From assembly GCA_009741485.1 (NCBI GenBank), contig CM019219.1:30237162-30301161 (forward strand): a DNA stretch of 64,000 bases, written 5' to 3'. The position numbers were made by a program, and so were the translations under genes. The notes below the pieces were generated by a model. The model did not search any database, was not told the origin of the DNA, and was given only the letters and a program-made list of their open reading frames with translations. This document shows, one piece after another, positions 1 to 13,257 of the stretch; the first letter of the stretch is position 1; every line of letters starts with the position of its first letter. The DNA comes from Malurus cyaneus samueli. Its lineage: Eukaryota; Chordata; Aves; Passeriformes; Maluridae.

Positions 1-823
1 TCTGAGCAGGATCTTCAGCATCTCCAGTGAGGCTGTTCCTGAACATGTGGCCATGGAAAAAGTAAAAAAATTCTTCCTTAAAAAGGGAAAACACAGCCAA
101 GCATTCTGCTTTCTCTTCTGGCTGGGAGAACATGTTCTTCACAAGTCCACTACAATTTTTAATCAAAATGTCAGTTGAAAAGGAAACAACCAACAGGTCA
201 AGTAACTCTGCCCTGATCTAAACCTGTAAACCAGGAAAGTAACTCCCACATTTCCAGTTTTTCTCATATTAAACACAACTTAGAGTTGCAGGATCGAATT
301 GCTCTGCAGAGAATGTTGCTCAGACAGCTCCACTTAGATTTCTAAATATATCAGTACACTGCTGTTCATTATATCATATTTTGGCATTCGATCATTTAGA
401 AAGAAAAATCATTTCAGCAAAAAATAAGAAAAAAGTTAAAATCTTTCACCTATGCTGAAAATTGCTGTCGGTGTAAAAATACTGAAGGCAAGAGCTGGTT
501 AACCTTGAATTTTAATGTGTCTCACCCCACAGATCTTGAATTTACCACCCTCTTTTAGGCTTCTATTTAGCATCCTACAAAGCCCAGGTTTAGACACCAG
601 AAATGTTGGCAAGCTCAGTCAGGAGGAGAAGTTGGCTCCTGCCAACACAATCTGCCTCCTCCTGAAATCTCTGACAGCTCCGAGGAACTCCCACAGGGCT
701 GCATTTTGAGAAAGCACTACCAAGCCTCAGAGCAGGATCAAGCAGCCACTTGATTACCTAAACAAAGAGCAGAAGCTTTGGGCAGCTAATTAGAGGTGAA
801 AATACAAAATCAGAGAAGCATCT

Positions 824-1005
824 GGGCGGAAAAGATCTCCAAGCCCATGGAGTCCAAGCTGTGCCCATCCTCACCTTGTCCCAGCCCAGAGCTCTGAGTG
901 CCACCTCCAGCCTTCCTTGGACCCTCAGGATGGGCACTCCAAAGCTCCTGGGCAGCCCCTGCCAAGGCCTGAGCACCTTTCCATGCAGAAATTCCTCCCA
1001 AATTC
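824..1005 (-). mobile_element. CR1 LINE 3' fragment (copy A)
   Basis: The minus-strand 3' end of a CR1 element is recognised by the GGCxGGAAAAGATCTCCAAG start, CCACCTCCAGCC, and the CCATGCAGAAATTCCT block. It corresponds to 8891-9080. Confidence 0.75.
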
Positions 1006-2587
1006 TTGCAGAGCACCTGGCCAGCCATGGTGAAGGGGGATGGGGTGTCTCAGGGATGCCTGCCCAAACCCAGCAGACCTTGGAGGGAAATGCTGCTGCT
1101 CCCGAGCATTTCCACTTTCAGTGCTCAGACCCCGCACAGCTGTGCTGGAGCTTTTCTGCACCTCCAAATGCAGCAGAGGAAACACACATCCCGCATGTCT
1201 CCATACCAGGGACCCAGAAACAACCCGAGTCCCGAGAAGGAGCTCAGTGAGCAGGATGAGCCACGGAGATCCGACAGCACATCCGGAAGGTCAGGATGAT
1301 CCACCTTAAAAAAAACCATGCACTGGAAAGGTGGGAGTCTGTCCATGGATCACACCTTATCCACATGGGCCTCCAGCTCCCTGTAGTGACCCCTGGCCGA
1401 AGGGTGGGATGAGGAGTGGAGCTGATTTGTGACTGATGCAGTTCCCCCGAGTTTAGCAGTGCCTGCGGAGGGCTGCGTGCTCCCTGGTCATGAATGAAGG
1501 TGTGGCCATCCCAGATTCCTGGGAGAAGGCGTTATTGATAGGGCAGCCACGGAGATGGCCTTCACCTGATGCAAGGAGCAGGAAATCTGCCAAGGGATGA
1601 TAACCTAATTTACATAGATGCAGAATCCAATTAGAGATCTGCTGAGCAGAGACAGCTCGCTCCGCTCTCCTGGATCAGAGGCTGAGCCACGTCAGGAGCT
1701 CTCCAAAGGCAGCGTGGGCCAGCAGAGATGGATGTGCTCTGCAGGAGCATTTGCTCCTCCCTGACATCAGCACATCCACAGGGAACGCTGTCAGGGCCAG
1801 GGAAATAGAGAGCTGTTCCCAGGGACAGTTTAGGAGGGACAGCGGGAATTGTGATGGATGGGGAGGGGAGAGAAGCGACAGAGATTTCACATCCCTCACC
1901 CTGATTCACCCAGCACTTGTGATGGATGTGACTGTCACCAGGGAAGTTCCATCAGCTCTCTCCAGGCTGGAGAAGCCCTGGCTGAAATGCCGTAAGTGTG
2001 TGGCAGCAGAATGCACAGAGTGCTTGGAGCCTCAGCCTTCCAATAACTATTCCTGGGGATTTTAGGGAGAAACATTTCTTCCTACTTCCCAGTCAGCAGG
2101 AGGCCTGGAGCTGGCTTGGAGACACAAATATTTGCATGATGTGTGGCATTATCCAAACAACTGCCCCTGCCAAGCACAGGGAGCAGCCGGTGGGGACTGA
2201 AAGGGCAGGATGTGCCTCCTCAGAAGGGTCACTCTGGGATACAGCTCCATCCTGCAGGCTCTGTCTGCTCTGCCAATAAAGCGATTAGAGCTGGACAAGC
2301 ACCTTGTGACAAGCAGGATGAGCTCTGAGCAGCCACAGCTTGGTAACGTTTAACTGGACAAAGAGCAGCAGCAGGAAAGCTCAGGAGGTGTCTGTGGAAA
2401 AGCAGGAGGATGGGCTGGGAGCACGAAGCACCACTGCTGCTTTCGCTCCCTTCAAAGGCGGGTGGTGGAGAGGCTGGCACACCCAAATATTATTTTCTCA
2501 TTCCAATTTCTGCTTCATGAGCACTGACTGTGACAATCCCATGGAGTTTTGAAGAATATCCCAACAGCTCTCCACAGCTCCCTGACA

Positions 2588-2850
2588 GGAATCAGGGACA
2601 GGACAGGACAAGGGGAAATGCCCTCAGGCTGGGCCAGGGTGGACATCAGCAGGAATTTCTGCATGGAAAGGGTGCTCAGGCCTTGGCAGGGCTGCCAGGA
2701 GCTTTGGAGTGCCCATCCCTGGGATGGTGTCCAAGGAAGGGCTGGAGGTGGCACTCAAGCTCTGGGTGGGGACAGGATGGGGATGGGACAGCTTGGACTC
2801 CAGTGGCTGGGAGGGCTTTTCCAACCTTAATGTCACTGGGATACTAAAAC
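2588..2850 (+). mobile_element. CR1 LINE 3' fragment (copy A)
   Basis: Plus-strand CR1 tail: ACAAGGGGAAATGCCCTCAG, the GGAATTTCTGCATGGAAAGG block and the final GGGCTTTTCCAACC. It corresponds to 10681-10945. Confidence 0.8.
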
Positions 2851-3481
2851 AAAATGGGGGTTTTTTTGCTCAGAAATGTTCTTGCTTATCCTGTTTTAGG
2901 AATTTGACAAAGAATCCCAGGCTTGTGATGCTGCCTTTGGCTGTAACTAAAAAAGGCACCAGAATTCCAAAGCAGGAGGGGCCAGAGCTCAGCACTGACC
3001 TCACAGAGGGGATCCACTAGCCACGCAGAGAAACCCTCACCAAAAAAAAACCAAACACCAAAAACACAAGACAACCCCAGGCAGGGAAGCTCCAAGTTCG
3101 GGGCCAAGCTTCATACAATCTTGGATTGTGAAGAACCATCTTGCAGGGGGCAATTGGAGGTGGTTGGGGATTCAGAGGAATTTCCCTAATTCCCATAAAC
3201 AATGTGAGACAAACTCCAGGGATACCAGCAAGAGAAGAACTTTAAGGAATTGTTTTGGAGAGTAATAGTGACAAATGTGCTAGGAGGGAACAGGCATTGA
3301 TTCCGATGGAAGGCTAATGGAAGGATGAAGAGCTCTGAAGGACTTTAGGAAACAGCACTGATCTAACATATACTCTCCTCCAGAGGCACTGAATGCTTCC
3401 AGGAATTTCAGCCTGGAAAGGTATCTGAAGGGAAATGTCCTATTTCTAGCAAATATTAGCAAGTGTACCTATTCATGGCAT

Positions 3482-3768
3482 TTTGAATTCCTATGGTAGG
3501 CTGGAGCTCTGCGTGAGGAGATGACGTGCGGGTCGATGTGGCGGTTAGGTGGTGTATGCGCGGGGATCATCAGTGCCCACTTTGGGGCCGTCGGGTGGAG
3601 GTGTTCGCGGAGAGTTCGAGGACGAGGGTGTCGGGGTAGGGCTGGTGGGGCGCCTGGGTGGTCGTTGTGGGTGTGTGAGAAGGCAGAGGTGGGGTCAGGG
3701 TGTGTGTGCGGGGAGGGGAGGGGGGGCGTTTTAGAGGGCGAGTTGGGAGGGGGGGGGGGAGGGCGTAT
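3482..3768. other. G-rich insertion present only in copy A
   Basis: Copy B runs from CATTTCATGGCATCC to GGGAATGGGACATATGG in about 45 bases. Copy A has some 290 bases of G-rich, C-poor sequence here, including runs of 7 and 12 G near 3720-3762. It matches nothing else in the window and no repeat I recognise. It may be read noise. Confidence 0.6.
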
Positions 3769-3882
3769 GGGGAATGGACATATGGAAGATGCAAATGTCC
3801 AAAGAAGATGCAGGAAATACAAGGTGTGCCCAGGGAAAGCCAAGAGGTAATGGATAGGACACTGGGAATTTCAGAACCAATC

Positions 3883-4249
3883 AGGCTGGGAAGACCTCAG
3901 GATCATCGGAGTCCAACTGTGCCCTGATCCCAGCCTTGTCCCAGCCCAGAGTCTGAGTTGCCACCTCCAGCCCTTCCTTGGACTTACTCGCAGGTGGGCA
4001 TCTCCAAAGCCTCCCTGGGCAGACCCTGTCCAAGGCGTGAGCACCTTCCATTTGCGAAATTTCCTGGCTGATGTCCAGCCCTGAGGCCGTCCCCTGGCCC
4101 AGCCTGAGGCTGCGTTTCCCTCTTGTCCTGTCCCTTTCCCTGGAGCAGAGCCCGACCCCCCCTGGCTGTCCCCTCCCTCAGGGAGTTGTGCAGAGCCACA
4201 AGGTCCCCCGGCCCTCCTTTGCTCCAGGTACAGCCCCTTTCCAGCTCCT
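3883..4249 (-). mobile_element. CR1 LINE 3' fragment (copy A)
   Basis: Minus-strand CR1 from GGCTGGGAAGACCTC through CCACCTCCAGCCCTTCC to CTCCTTTGCTCCAGG. It corresponds to 11751-12104. Confidence 0.8.
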
Positions 4250-5154
4250 TATACATTATGTTCCAGCCCTAGCAGGTTTTTAGAGCTACTTACTGTGGCT
4301 CTCAGGAACATCTGTGAGCTCTGGCCAGCCAGACCCAGCATGGCAACCCATGATGTATTCAGGGAAAGCTCTCCACTTTCCAGACTTCCTTTCCCGCAGG
4401 GACAGAGCAGCCTCTGTTCCTGGAGAACAGACAGCAGCAGCATTAGGCACGTGGCTCTTCTGCCTCCCTCAGCAAACAGGGAAACCCAGATTCACAAACC
4501 CAATGTGCTGCAGCCTCTTGCCGGGATCCCACAGATAACCTCGGGTGGTCATGTGAAAGCTCAACAGGCCCTGGATGGGGAAGCACTCTGGGCTGAAATC
4601 TGACAGAAACAATAAACCAGAGGAGGGCAGAGAATTAAATTACCGTTATCCTATTAATGGAGAGAAATGAAGTTTGCTCCATAGTGCTCCTGGGAGGCTT
4701 CTTCCCTTGTTTACATTCCGGCCTCAGCTCTCCCCTTTCCCACCACCCTCACGTCTCATCACCTTCCCACACCATCTCTCAGCTCCAGAACATTTGCTCC
4801 CGTTACAACAACTCACGGATTGTGTTCCTTTTTCATCTGCGTGCCTCATTTGACATTCCAAGTGCAGAGCACCATGGATTTCTCTTTCCTTTCCTTCCAC
4901 CATCCTCCCAAACTGTTTCTCCCCACATGCAAGCTCCCACCCCTTGCTGTTTCACTGCTTCCATGGGGCAGTGGAACAAATATCAGCCAAAACAGATCAG
5001 AAAGCTGAGTCCCAGGCCAGCAGAAACACTCAGACCCATCAGGAATAGGAGGAGGAGGTGGGAATGAAAGGGGCCAGAAGGACCCCGAGGGTTTAATGTG
5101 GCAGAATGGGAAAGGAGAAGCAGAGAAAATACCAGAGGTACCTTGCATCAGATT

Positions 5155-5368
5155 GATGGGTATTGGGAAAGGAATTGTTCCCTGGTGAGGGTGGGCAGGC
5201 CCTGGCACAGGGTGCCCAGAGAGCTGTGGCTTGCCCTGGATCCCTGGCTGTGGCCCAAGGCCAGGCTGGACTTGGGTGCTGGAGCAGCCTGATATCAGTG
5301 GGAGGTGTCCCTGCCTATGGAGGGTGGCACTGGATGGGATTTGAGGCCCTTCCAACATGACAAACTCG
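5155..5368 (+). mobile_element. CR1 LINE 3' fragment (copy A)
   Basis: Plus-strand CR1 tail of a second subfamily, with GGCACAGGGTGCCCAGAGA and GGTGTCCCTGCC blocks. It corresponds to 13035-13257. Confidence 0.8.
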
Positions 5369-5825
5369 TGTTCCATTGATATGTGTGAGAATACAATGTA
5401 ATCAGATGGAAATAATCATCCACTACAAGAAAATACTCTCGTACTAAAGCCTCACCACCAACAAGACAAGAGAAGCATCACAAGGAGACAGAACACTGTT
5501 TAGTTCCATACAGCACATGTGGGTTTCAATTGGGAAACCGTTCCTTTCTCTTCTGTCCCAAATCATTTCACAGGGTTAGGAAAGAACCCTTATTCACTTC
5601 TGAAATAGTACTGCTACAAAGCTTCCACTCGTCCCAAGTCTGTTCCACGCTCCGCAACCTGTGTCTTTATGAATAGACCTCATTATAGATGGAGAAAAAA
5701 AATAGTAAATAAATATATATAATAAAAGTACCAGGTCTTTAATAATCTGTAACCCCAGTGCCCTTTAGGTGCAATATTTCTAAATGGATGCTGAAAGCAA
5801 CATTCAGAAAGCACCAAATGTCCCC

Positions 5826-5990
5826 AAGTGCCACCTTCAGGCCTTCCTTGGACACCTCCAGCGATGTGACTCCACCACCTCCCCGAGTAGTCCCTGCCAA
5901 TTCCTGACCACCCTTTCCATGGACAATTTTTCCTATCTCCAATCTAAACCTCCCCTAGCACAGTTTGAGGCAGCTTCTCAAGGTGCTCCC
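5826..5990 (-). mobile_element. CR1 LINE 3' fragment (copy A)
   Basis: Minus-strand CR1 with CCTTGGACACCTCCAGCGAT and CCCTTTCCATGGACAATT. Its 3' end is missing compared with the fuller copy at 14491-14740. Confidence 0.7.
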
Positions 5991-6853
5991 CAATCCCAGC
6001 CTTTCCTTCCTCCCAAACTGTAACTCATCCACAAGGCCTCAGCAATACAACAGCTTCACCTGCCAGGTTCATGGATCTGCTTTTTTCTTGGGCAGCCATC
6101 CCAAAAAGCTGGTGTATATTATGCTATTCTCTCCAAATCCTACTTGGACCATTTGCCTTCCTGTTCAAGGAATAAAATCTAAATTCCTCTCTGTGCTGGT
6201 TAATAAATCTGCATGCTGCTTTCAGGGTTTCTTTGTTTTTCAATACAGACAAGGCTGTTCTATTTATAAAGGTCAAGTAAATTGTGTGCAGTCTGTGGAG
6301 CCTCAACATCTTGGTGTTATTAAAACACAGTATTTCATTTCAACAGCCCCTTTCAGAGAGAAAAAAAAGAAATTTCTCCCAATAATGTCTTTTTTTCCCC
6401 CACCAATCTGAATTAAGGTTGTGCACACAGAGGAGAACGCAAGTGTTTGTTTGTTCTTCACTTGAATTATAACAGCTATTATTTTTTAAACACTCTGTAA
6501 CACTTTTACAGGTTGTTTGGATAAGCCACAGCCATAAATCCCACCTGGCTGTCACGCCAGGAAAAAAGCTTGGCATTATCTTGTAGGCAGTGAAAAAAAA
6601 ACCTGCCAAGAACAGCAGAGGGGGTTGGGGCTGAAAAGGGGGTTAACCAAGGTTTAAGAGGCTTAACCTGGACAAAAACTGCCTTCAGACACTTCCACAT
6701 GAAGTACACGATGTCAGACAAGGATTCAAGAGCTGCCAGGGCTCAAACCTTGTTCAGTTCTGTGAGAAGCTGCAGACTGGTTTTAATCTTTATCCAGTGA
6801 GCAACGATCCCATATAAACAGGTTTTGTGGTCCCTGCGGTGATTATGGTGCAA

Positions 6854-7105
6854 CAAAATGGGGCAGGGAACTTAAATCTGAGTTAACAGCATCTGTGGAG
6901 CTGCTGGTGCTGCACAGAGCCTGTGCAGGGCACGGAGGAACCAGCAAACTAAGGAGCAAACACAGAAATCACACCTGGGCACAGCAAAATGGGGCAGAGA
7001 GCTTAAATCTGAGCTAACAGCACCTATGGAGCTGCTGCACAAAGCCCATGCAGGGTTATGGAGGAACCCAGCAAACCAAAGAGCAAACACTGAAATCCCC
7101 TCTAA
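6854..7105 (+). repeat. Two-unit tandem repeat of 131 bases (copy A)
   Basis: The units begin at 6854 and 6985 with CAAAATGGGGCAG and share TTAAATCTGAG, a GGAGCTGCTG block and the AAGGAGCAAAC/AAAGAGCAAAC end. They differ at many sites, so this is an old local duplication. It is present in both copies of the large repeat. Confidence 0.8.
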
Positions 7106-7199
7106 ACACACCCCACTGCCAGCACTCACAGTTACACACTGTGCTGACACTGAAACCACAATACAGGAGACATTCCCCAGCTGAACCTGAACAGAAACC

Positions 7200-7200
7200 N
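7200..7200. other. Single ambiguous base at a duplication breakpoint
   Basis: The lone N sits exactly where copy A stops matching copy B. Sequence to the right (7201 on) is a different CR1 fragment. This marks an assembly join. Confidence 0.8.
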
Positions 7201-7330
7201 TCTCTCCAGGCTGAGCATTCCCAGCTCTCCCAGCCTGGCTCCAGAGAGGAGGTGCTCCAGTCCCCTCAGCAATTTCGGGATTTGCTCCAGCAGTTCCATG
7301 TCCTCCTTACATCAAAACATCTGCCTAATT
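7201..7330 (-). mobile_element. CR1 LINE internal 3'-region fragment
   Basis: CTCTCCAGGCTGAGCATTCC and following bases match the CR1 block that lies 5' of the tail fragments, as seen more completely at 17560-17680. Confidence 0.6.
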
Positions 7331-8063
7331 CATCTCCTGTGGCCTGGCCACACACCCAGTGGGTCCACAGGGGCAGCTGAGAACCTTAAAGCCTTTGGTG
7401 ATACCAAAATGAGCACCACCACCAAGGGACCGCAGCCCCTGGCACTCCTCCCTTCCCAGCAGGATGTGTTATGGATCAGCTCCTGGGCGCCCACCTTGGA
7501 AACAGAGGCAGCAGAGAGAACTTCCAGCATGATTATTCCATCAGCAGCCTCAACTCCCTTCAGCAAAGCTGCTTTTGCAACCAAAGTGAAGGGAAGGTGG
7601 AGGGTTCTCCCTGAGTGCCTTCCGTGACAAAGCTCCCGGAGCAGGACCAAACACCCCCAGCACGGGGCACTTCCTGGAGGGGAAAAAGTGGGAGAATGCC
7701 TTAAAATCCCAAAATCTGCAAGTGAGCAAAGGGATCTTTGCACAGCTCACTAAGAGGAGCAGAGGAGGAAAGTTCAAACCTCTGGCTCTGGATTGGACTC
7801 CAGTGCCATTAATAGCTGATAACTCGGCATTAGCTGTTTGTTTTGGCTCCGGAAAAAGCCCACTTTGGATGTTGCTTCAAGGGAATTTTAAATATAACTC
7901 CAGAGAGCTATTCCTGTTGCAGTAACTGGGAATAAGAGTAGGATTCACGTCTGGGACTAAATAACATGAAGGCTCTTAAATACGCTCGTGGGTTTTCTTT
8001 CCAGTGCTTCCCTTTCCCACAACACACAGCCCACAGCCCATCTCCAGGTTCAAAAAAGAAATT
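7331..8063. other. Single-copy non-coding stretch before copy B
   Basis: No gene, RNA or repeat was recognised. By the duplication logic its partner should lie just left of the window. Confidence 0.5.
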
Positions 8064-8890
8064 TCTGAGCAGGATCTTCAGCATCTCCAGTGAGGCTGTT
8101 CCTGAACATGTGGCCATGGAAAAAGTAAAAAAATTCTTCCTTAAAAAGGGAAAACACAGCCAAGCATTCTGCTTTCTCTTCTGGCTGGGAGAACATGTTC
8201 TTCACAAGTCCACTACAATTTTTAATCAAAATGTCAGTTGAAAAGGAAACAACCAACAGGTCAAGTAACTCTGCCCTGATCTAAACCTGTAAACCAGGAA
8301 AGTAACTCCCACATTTCCAGTTTTTCTCATATTAAACACAACTTAGAGTTGCAGGATCGAATTGCTCTGCAGAGAATGTTGCTCAGACAGCTCCACTTAG
8401 GATTTCTAAATATATCAGTACACTGCTGTTCATTATATCATATTTTGGCATTCGACATTTAGAAAGAAAAATCATTTCAGCAAAAAATAAGAAAAAAGTT
8501 AAAATCTTTCACCTATGCTGAAAATTGCTGTCGGTGTAAAAATACTGAAGGCAAGAGCTGGTTAACTTGAATTTTAATGTGTCTCACCCCACAGATCTTG
8601 AATTTACCACCCTCTTTTAGGCTTCTATTTAGCATCCTACAAAGCCCCAGGTTTAGACACCAGAAATGTTGGCAAGCTCAGTCAGGAGGAGAAGTTGGCT
8701 CCTGCCAACACAATCTGCCTCCTCCTGAAATCTCTGACAGCTCCGAGGAACTCCCACAGGAGCTGCATTTTGAGAAAGCACTACCAAGCCCTCAGAGCAG
8801 GATCAAGCAGCCACTTGATTACCTAAAACAAAGAGCAGAAGCTTTGGGCAGCTAATTAGAGGTGAAAATACAAAATCAGAGAAGCATCTG

Positions 8891-9080
8891 GGCTGGAAAA
8901 GATCTCCAAGCCCATGGAGTCCAAGCTGTGCCCATCCTCACCTTGTCCCCAGCCCAGAGCTCTGAGTGCCACCTCCAGCCCTTCCTTGGACACCTCCAGG
9001 AATGGGCACTCCAAAGCTCCCTGGGCAGCCCCTGCCAAGGCCTGAGCACCCTTTCCATGCAGAAATTCCTCCCAAATTCT
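8891..9080 (-). mobile_element. CR1 LINE 3' fragment (copy B)
   Basis: Cleaner version of the element at 824-1005, starting GGCTGGAAAAGATCTCC. Confidence 0.8.
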
Positions 9081-10680
9081 TGCAGAGCACCTGGCCCAGC
9101 CATGGTGAAGGGGGATGGGGTGTCTCAGGGATGCCTGGCCCAAACCCAGCAGACCTTGGAGGGAAATGCTGCTGCTCCCGAGCATTTCCCACTTTCAGTG
9201 CTCAGACCCCGCACAGCTGTGCTGGAGCTTTTCTGCACCTCCAAATGCAGCAGAGGAAACACACATCCCTGCATGTCTCCATACCCAGGGACCCAGAAAC
9301 AACCCGAAGTCCCCGAGAAGGAGCTCAGCGAGCAGGATGAGCCGCGGAGATCCCGACAGCACATCCGGAAGGTCAGGATGATCCACCTTAAAAAAAACCA
9401 TGCACTGGAAAGGTGGGAGTCTGTCCATGGATCACACCCTTATCCACATGGGCCTCCAGCTCCCTGTAGTGACCCCCTGGCCGAAGGGTGGGATGAGGAG
9501 TGGAGCTGATTTGTGACTGATGCAGTTCCCCCGAGTTTAGCAGTGCCTGCGGAGGGCTGCGTGCTCCCTGCTGATGAATGAAGGTGTGGCCATCCCAGAT
9601 TCCTGGGAGAAGGGCGTTATTGATGGGCACCACGGAGATGGCCTTCACCCTGATGCAAGGAGCAGGAAATCTGCCAAGGGGATGATAACCTAATTTACAT
9701 AGATGCAGAAATCCAATTAGAGATCTCTGAGCAGAGACAGCTCGCTCCGCTCTCCTGGATCAGAGGCTGAGCCCACGTCAGGAGCTCTCCAAAGGCAGCG
9801 TGGGCCAGCAGAGATGGATGTGCTCTGCAGGAGCACTTTGCTCCTCCCTGACATCAGCACATCCACAGGGAACACTGTCAGGGCCAGGGAAATAGAGAGC
9901 TGTTCCCAGGGACAGTTTAGGAGGGACAGCGGGAATTGTGATGGATGGGGAGGGGAGAGAAGCGACAGAGATTTCACATCCCTCACCCTGATTCACCCAG
10001 CACTTGTGATGGATGTGACTGTCACCAGGGAAGTTCCATCAGCTCTCTCCAGGCTGGAGAAGCCCCTGGGTGAAATGCCGTAAGTGTGTGGCAGCAGAAT
10101 GCACAGAGTGCTTGGAGCCTCAGCCTTCCAATAACTATTCCTGGGGATTTTAGGGAGAAACATTTCTTCCTACTTCCCAGTCAGCAGGAGGCCTGGAGGC
10201 TGGCTTGGAGACACAAATATTTGCATGATGTGTGGCATTATCCAAACAACTGCCCCCTGCCAAGCACAGGGAGCAGCCGGTGGGGACTGAAGGGCAGGAT
10301 GTGCCTCCTCCCAGAAGGGTCACTCTGGGATACAGCTCCATCCTGCAGGCTCTGTCTGCTCTGCCAATAAAGCAGATTAGAGCTGGACAAGCACCTTGTG
10401 ACAAGCAGGATGAGCTCTGAGCAGCCACACAGCTTGGTAACGTTTAACTGGACAAAGAGCAGCAGCAGGAAGCTCAGGAGGTGTCTGTGGAAAAGCAGGA
10501 GGATGGGCTGGGAGCACGAAGCACCACTGCTGCTTTCGCTCCCTTCAAAGGCGGGTGGTGGAGAGGCTGGCACATCCCAAATATTATTTTCTCATTCCAA
10601 TTTCTGCTTCATGAGCACTGACTGTGACAATCCCATGGAGTTTTGAAGAATATCCCAACAGCTCTCCACAGCTCCCTGAC

Positions 10681-10945
10681 AGGAATCCAGGGAACAGGGA
10701 CAGGACAAGGGGAAATGCCCTCAGGCTGGGCCAGGGTGGACATCAGCAGGAATTTCTGCATGGAAAGGGTGCTCAGGCCTTGGCAGGGGCTGCCCAGGGA
10801 GCTTTGGAGTGCCCATCCCTGGAGGTGTCCAAGGAAGGGCTGGAGGTGGCACTCAGAGCTCTGGGCTGGGGACAAGGTGGGGATGGGCACAGCTTGGACT
10901 CCATGGGCTGGGAGGGCTTTTCCAACCTTAATGTCACTGGGATAC
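10681..10945 (+). mobile_element. CR1 LINE 3' fragment (copy B)
   Basis: Cleaner version of the element at 2588-2850. Confidence 0.85.
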
Positions 10946-11750
10946 TAAAACAAAATGGGGGTTTTTTTGCTCAGAAATGTTCTTGCTTATCCTGTTTTAG
11001 GAATTTGACAAAGAATCCCAGGCTTGTGATGCTGCCTTTGGCTGTAACTAAAAAAGGCACCAGAATTCCAAAGCAGGAGGGGCCAGAGCTCAGCACTGAC
11101 CTCACAGAGGGGAGATTCCACAGCCACAGCAGAGAAACCCTCTCACCAAAAAAACCAAAACACCAAAAACACAAGACAACCCCAGGCAGGGAAAGCTCCA
11201 GTCTCGGGGCAAAGCGTTCATAAAAATCTTGGATTGTGAAGAACCATCTGCAGGGGGCAATTGGAGGTGGGTTGGGGATTCAGAGGAATTTCCCTAATTC
11301 CCATAAACAATGTGAGACAAACTCCAGGGATACCAGCAAGAGAGAACTTTAAGGAATTGTTTTGGAGAGTAATAGTGACAAATGTGCTAGGAGGGAACAG
11401 GCATTGAATTCCGATGGAAGGCAATGGAAGGATGAAGAGCTCTGAAGGACTTTAGGAAACAGCACTTTGATCTAAATAACTCTCCTCCAGAGGCACTGAA
11501 TGCTTCCAGGAATTTCAGCCTGGAAGGATCCTGAAGGGGAAATGTCCTATTTCTAGCAAAAAGGAGGATATTTTTGAGCAAGTAGTAACCTCACATTTCA
11601 TGGCATCCCTTGTCCTTGGGGAATTCCAGTGGGAATGGGACATATGGAAGATGCCAAAATGCTCCAAAGAAGAATGCAGGAATACCAAAGGTGCTGCCCA
11701 AGGAAAGCCAAGGGATGGCATAGACACTGGGGAAATTTCAGAACCAATCA

Positions 11751-12104
11751 GGCTGGGTAAGACCTCAGGATCATCCAGTCCAAGCTGTGCCCATCCCCAC
11801 CTTGTCCCCAGCCCAGAGCTCTGAGTGCCACCTCCAGCCCTTCCTTGGACTCCTCCAGGGATGGGCACTCCAAAGCTCCCTGGGCAGCCCCTGCCAAGGC
11901 CTGAGCACCCTTTCCATGCAGAAATTCCTGCTGATGTCCACCTGAGCCTCCCCTGGCCCAGCCTGAGGCCGTTTCCCCTTGTCCTGTCCCTGTTCCCTGG
12001 AGCAGAGCCCGACCCCCGGCTGTCCCCTCCTGTCAGGGAGTTGTGCAGAGCCACAAGGTCCCCCGGAGCCTCCTTTGCTCCAGGCTCAGCCCCTTTCCAG
12101 CTCC
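11751..12104 (-). mobile_element. CR1 LINE 3' fragment (copy B)
   Basis: Cleaner version of the element at 3883-4249; it reaches the CCTTTGCTCCAGGCTCAGCC block. Confidence 0.85.
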
Positions 12105-13034
12105 TATAGCAATTATGTTCCCAGCCCTGAGCAGGTTTTAGAGCTTACTTACTGTGGCTCTCAGGAACATCTGTGAGCTCCTGGCCAGCCAGAACCCCAG
12201 CATGGCACCCACTGATGTATTCCCAGGAAAGCTCTCCACTTCCAGACATTTCCTTCCCCAGGGACCAGGAGCAGCCCCTGTTCCTGGAGAACAGACAGCA
12301 GCAGGCATTAGGGCACGTGGCTCTTCTGCCTCCCTCAGCAAGACAGGGAAACCCAGAGTTCACAAACCCAATGTGCTGCCACTCTGCTGCCCAGGGATCC
12401 CACAGAAACCCTCGGGGTCATGGGAAAGCTCCAAACAGGGCCCTGGAGTGGAGAAGCAGCTCTTGAGGCTGAGAACTCTGACAGAAACAATAAACCAGAG
12501 GAGGGCAGAGAATTAAATTACCGTTATCTGCATTACATGAGCAGAAAATGAAGTTTGCTCCCATAATGTGCTCCTGGGATGGCTTTCTTTCCCTTGCATT
12601 ACTATCCGGCACTCAGCTCTCCCCTTTCCCACCACCCTCACGTCTCATCACCTTCCCACACCATCTCTCAGCTCCAGAACATTTGCTCCCGTTACAACAA
12701 CTCCGGATTGTGTTCCTTTTTCATCTGCGTGCCTCATTTGACATTCCAAGTGCAGAGCACCATGGATTTCTCTTTCCTTCTTCCACCATCCCCCAAACTG
12801 TTTCTCCCAACATGCAAGCTCCCCCCTTGCTGTTTCACTGCTTCCATGGGCAGTGGAACAAATATCAGCCAAAACAGATCAGAAACCTAGCCCAAGCCAG
12901 CAGAAACACTCAGACTCATGGGAATGAGAGGAGGAGGTGGGAATGAAAGGGGCCAGAAGGACCCCGAGGGTTTAATGTGGCAGAATGGGAAAGGAGAAGC
13001 AGAGAAAATACCAGAGGTACCTTGCATCAGATTT

Positions 13035-13257
13035 GATGGGATATGGGAAAGGATGTTCCCTGGGAGGGTGGGCAGGCCTGGCACAGGGTGCCCAGAGAAG
13101 CTGTGGCTGCCCCTGGATCCCTGCAGTGCCCAAGGCCAGGCTGGACATTGGGGCTGGGAGCAGCCTGGACAGTGGGAGGTGTCCCTGCCATGGCAGGGGT
13201 GGCACTGGATGGCTTTAAGGTCCCTTCCAACACAAACCCATCTGTGATTCCATGATA
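13035..13257 (+). mobile_element. CR1 LINE 3' fragment (copy B)
   Basis: Plus-strand CR1 tail ending in AAGGTCCCTTCCAACAC and TGTGATTCCATGAT, the terminal repeat typical of CR1. Confidence 0.85.

Larger units (their letters stand above)
1..7199 (+). repeat. Direct duplication, copy A (low-quality copy)
   Basis: Base 1 corresponds to 8064, and the match holds to 7199 (= 15931). Copy A differs from copy B by many one-base deletions, often in homopolymers. It also has a 290-base G-rich insertion (3482-3768) and lacks about 780 bases near 5665-5720 and a further 130 near 5810. The copy may extend left of the window. It ends at a single N. Confidence 0.93.

Noticed and set aside
861..1309. Small overlapping open frames in 860-1310 and 8860-9510
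   Set aside because: They start in a CR1 tail, differ in frame between the two copies of the direct duplication and match no protein family.
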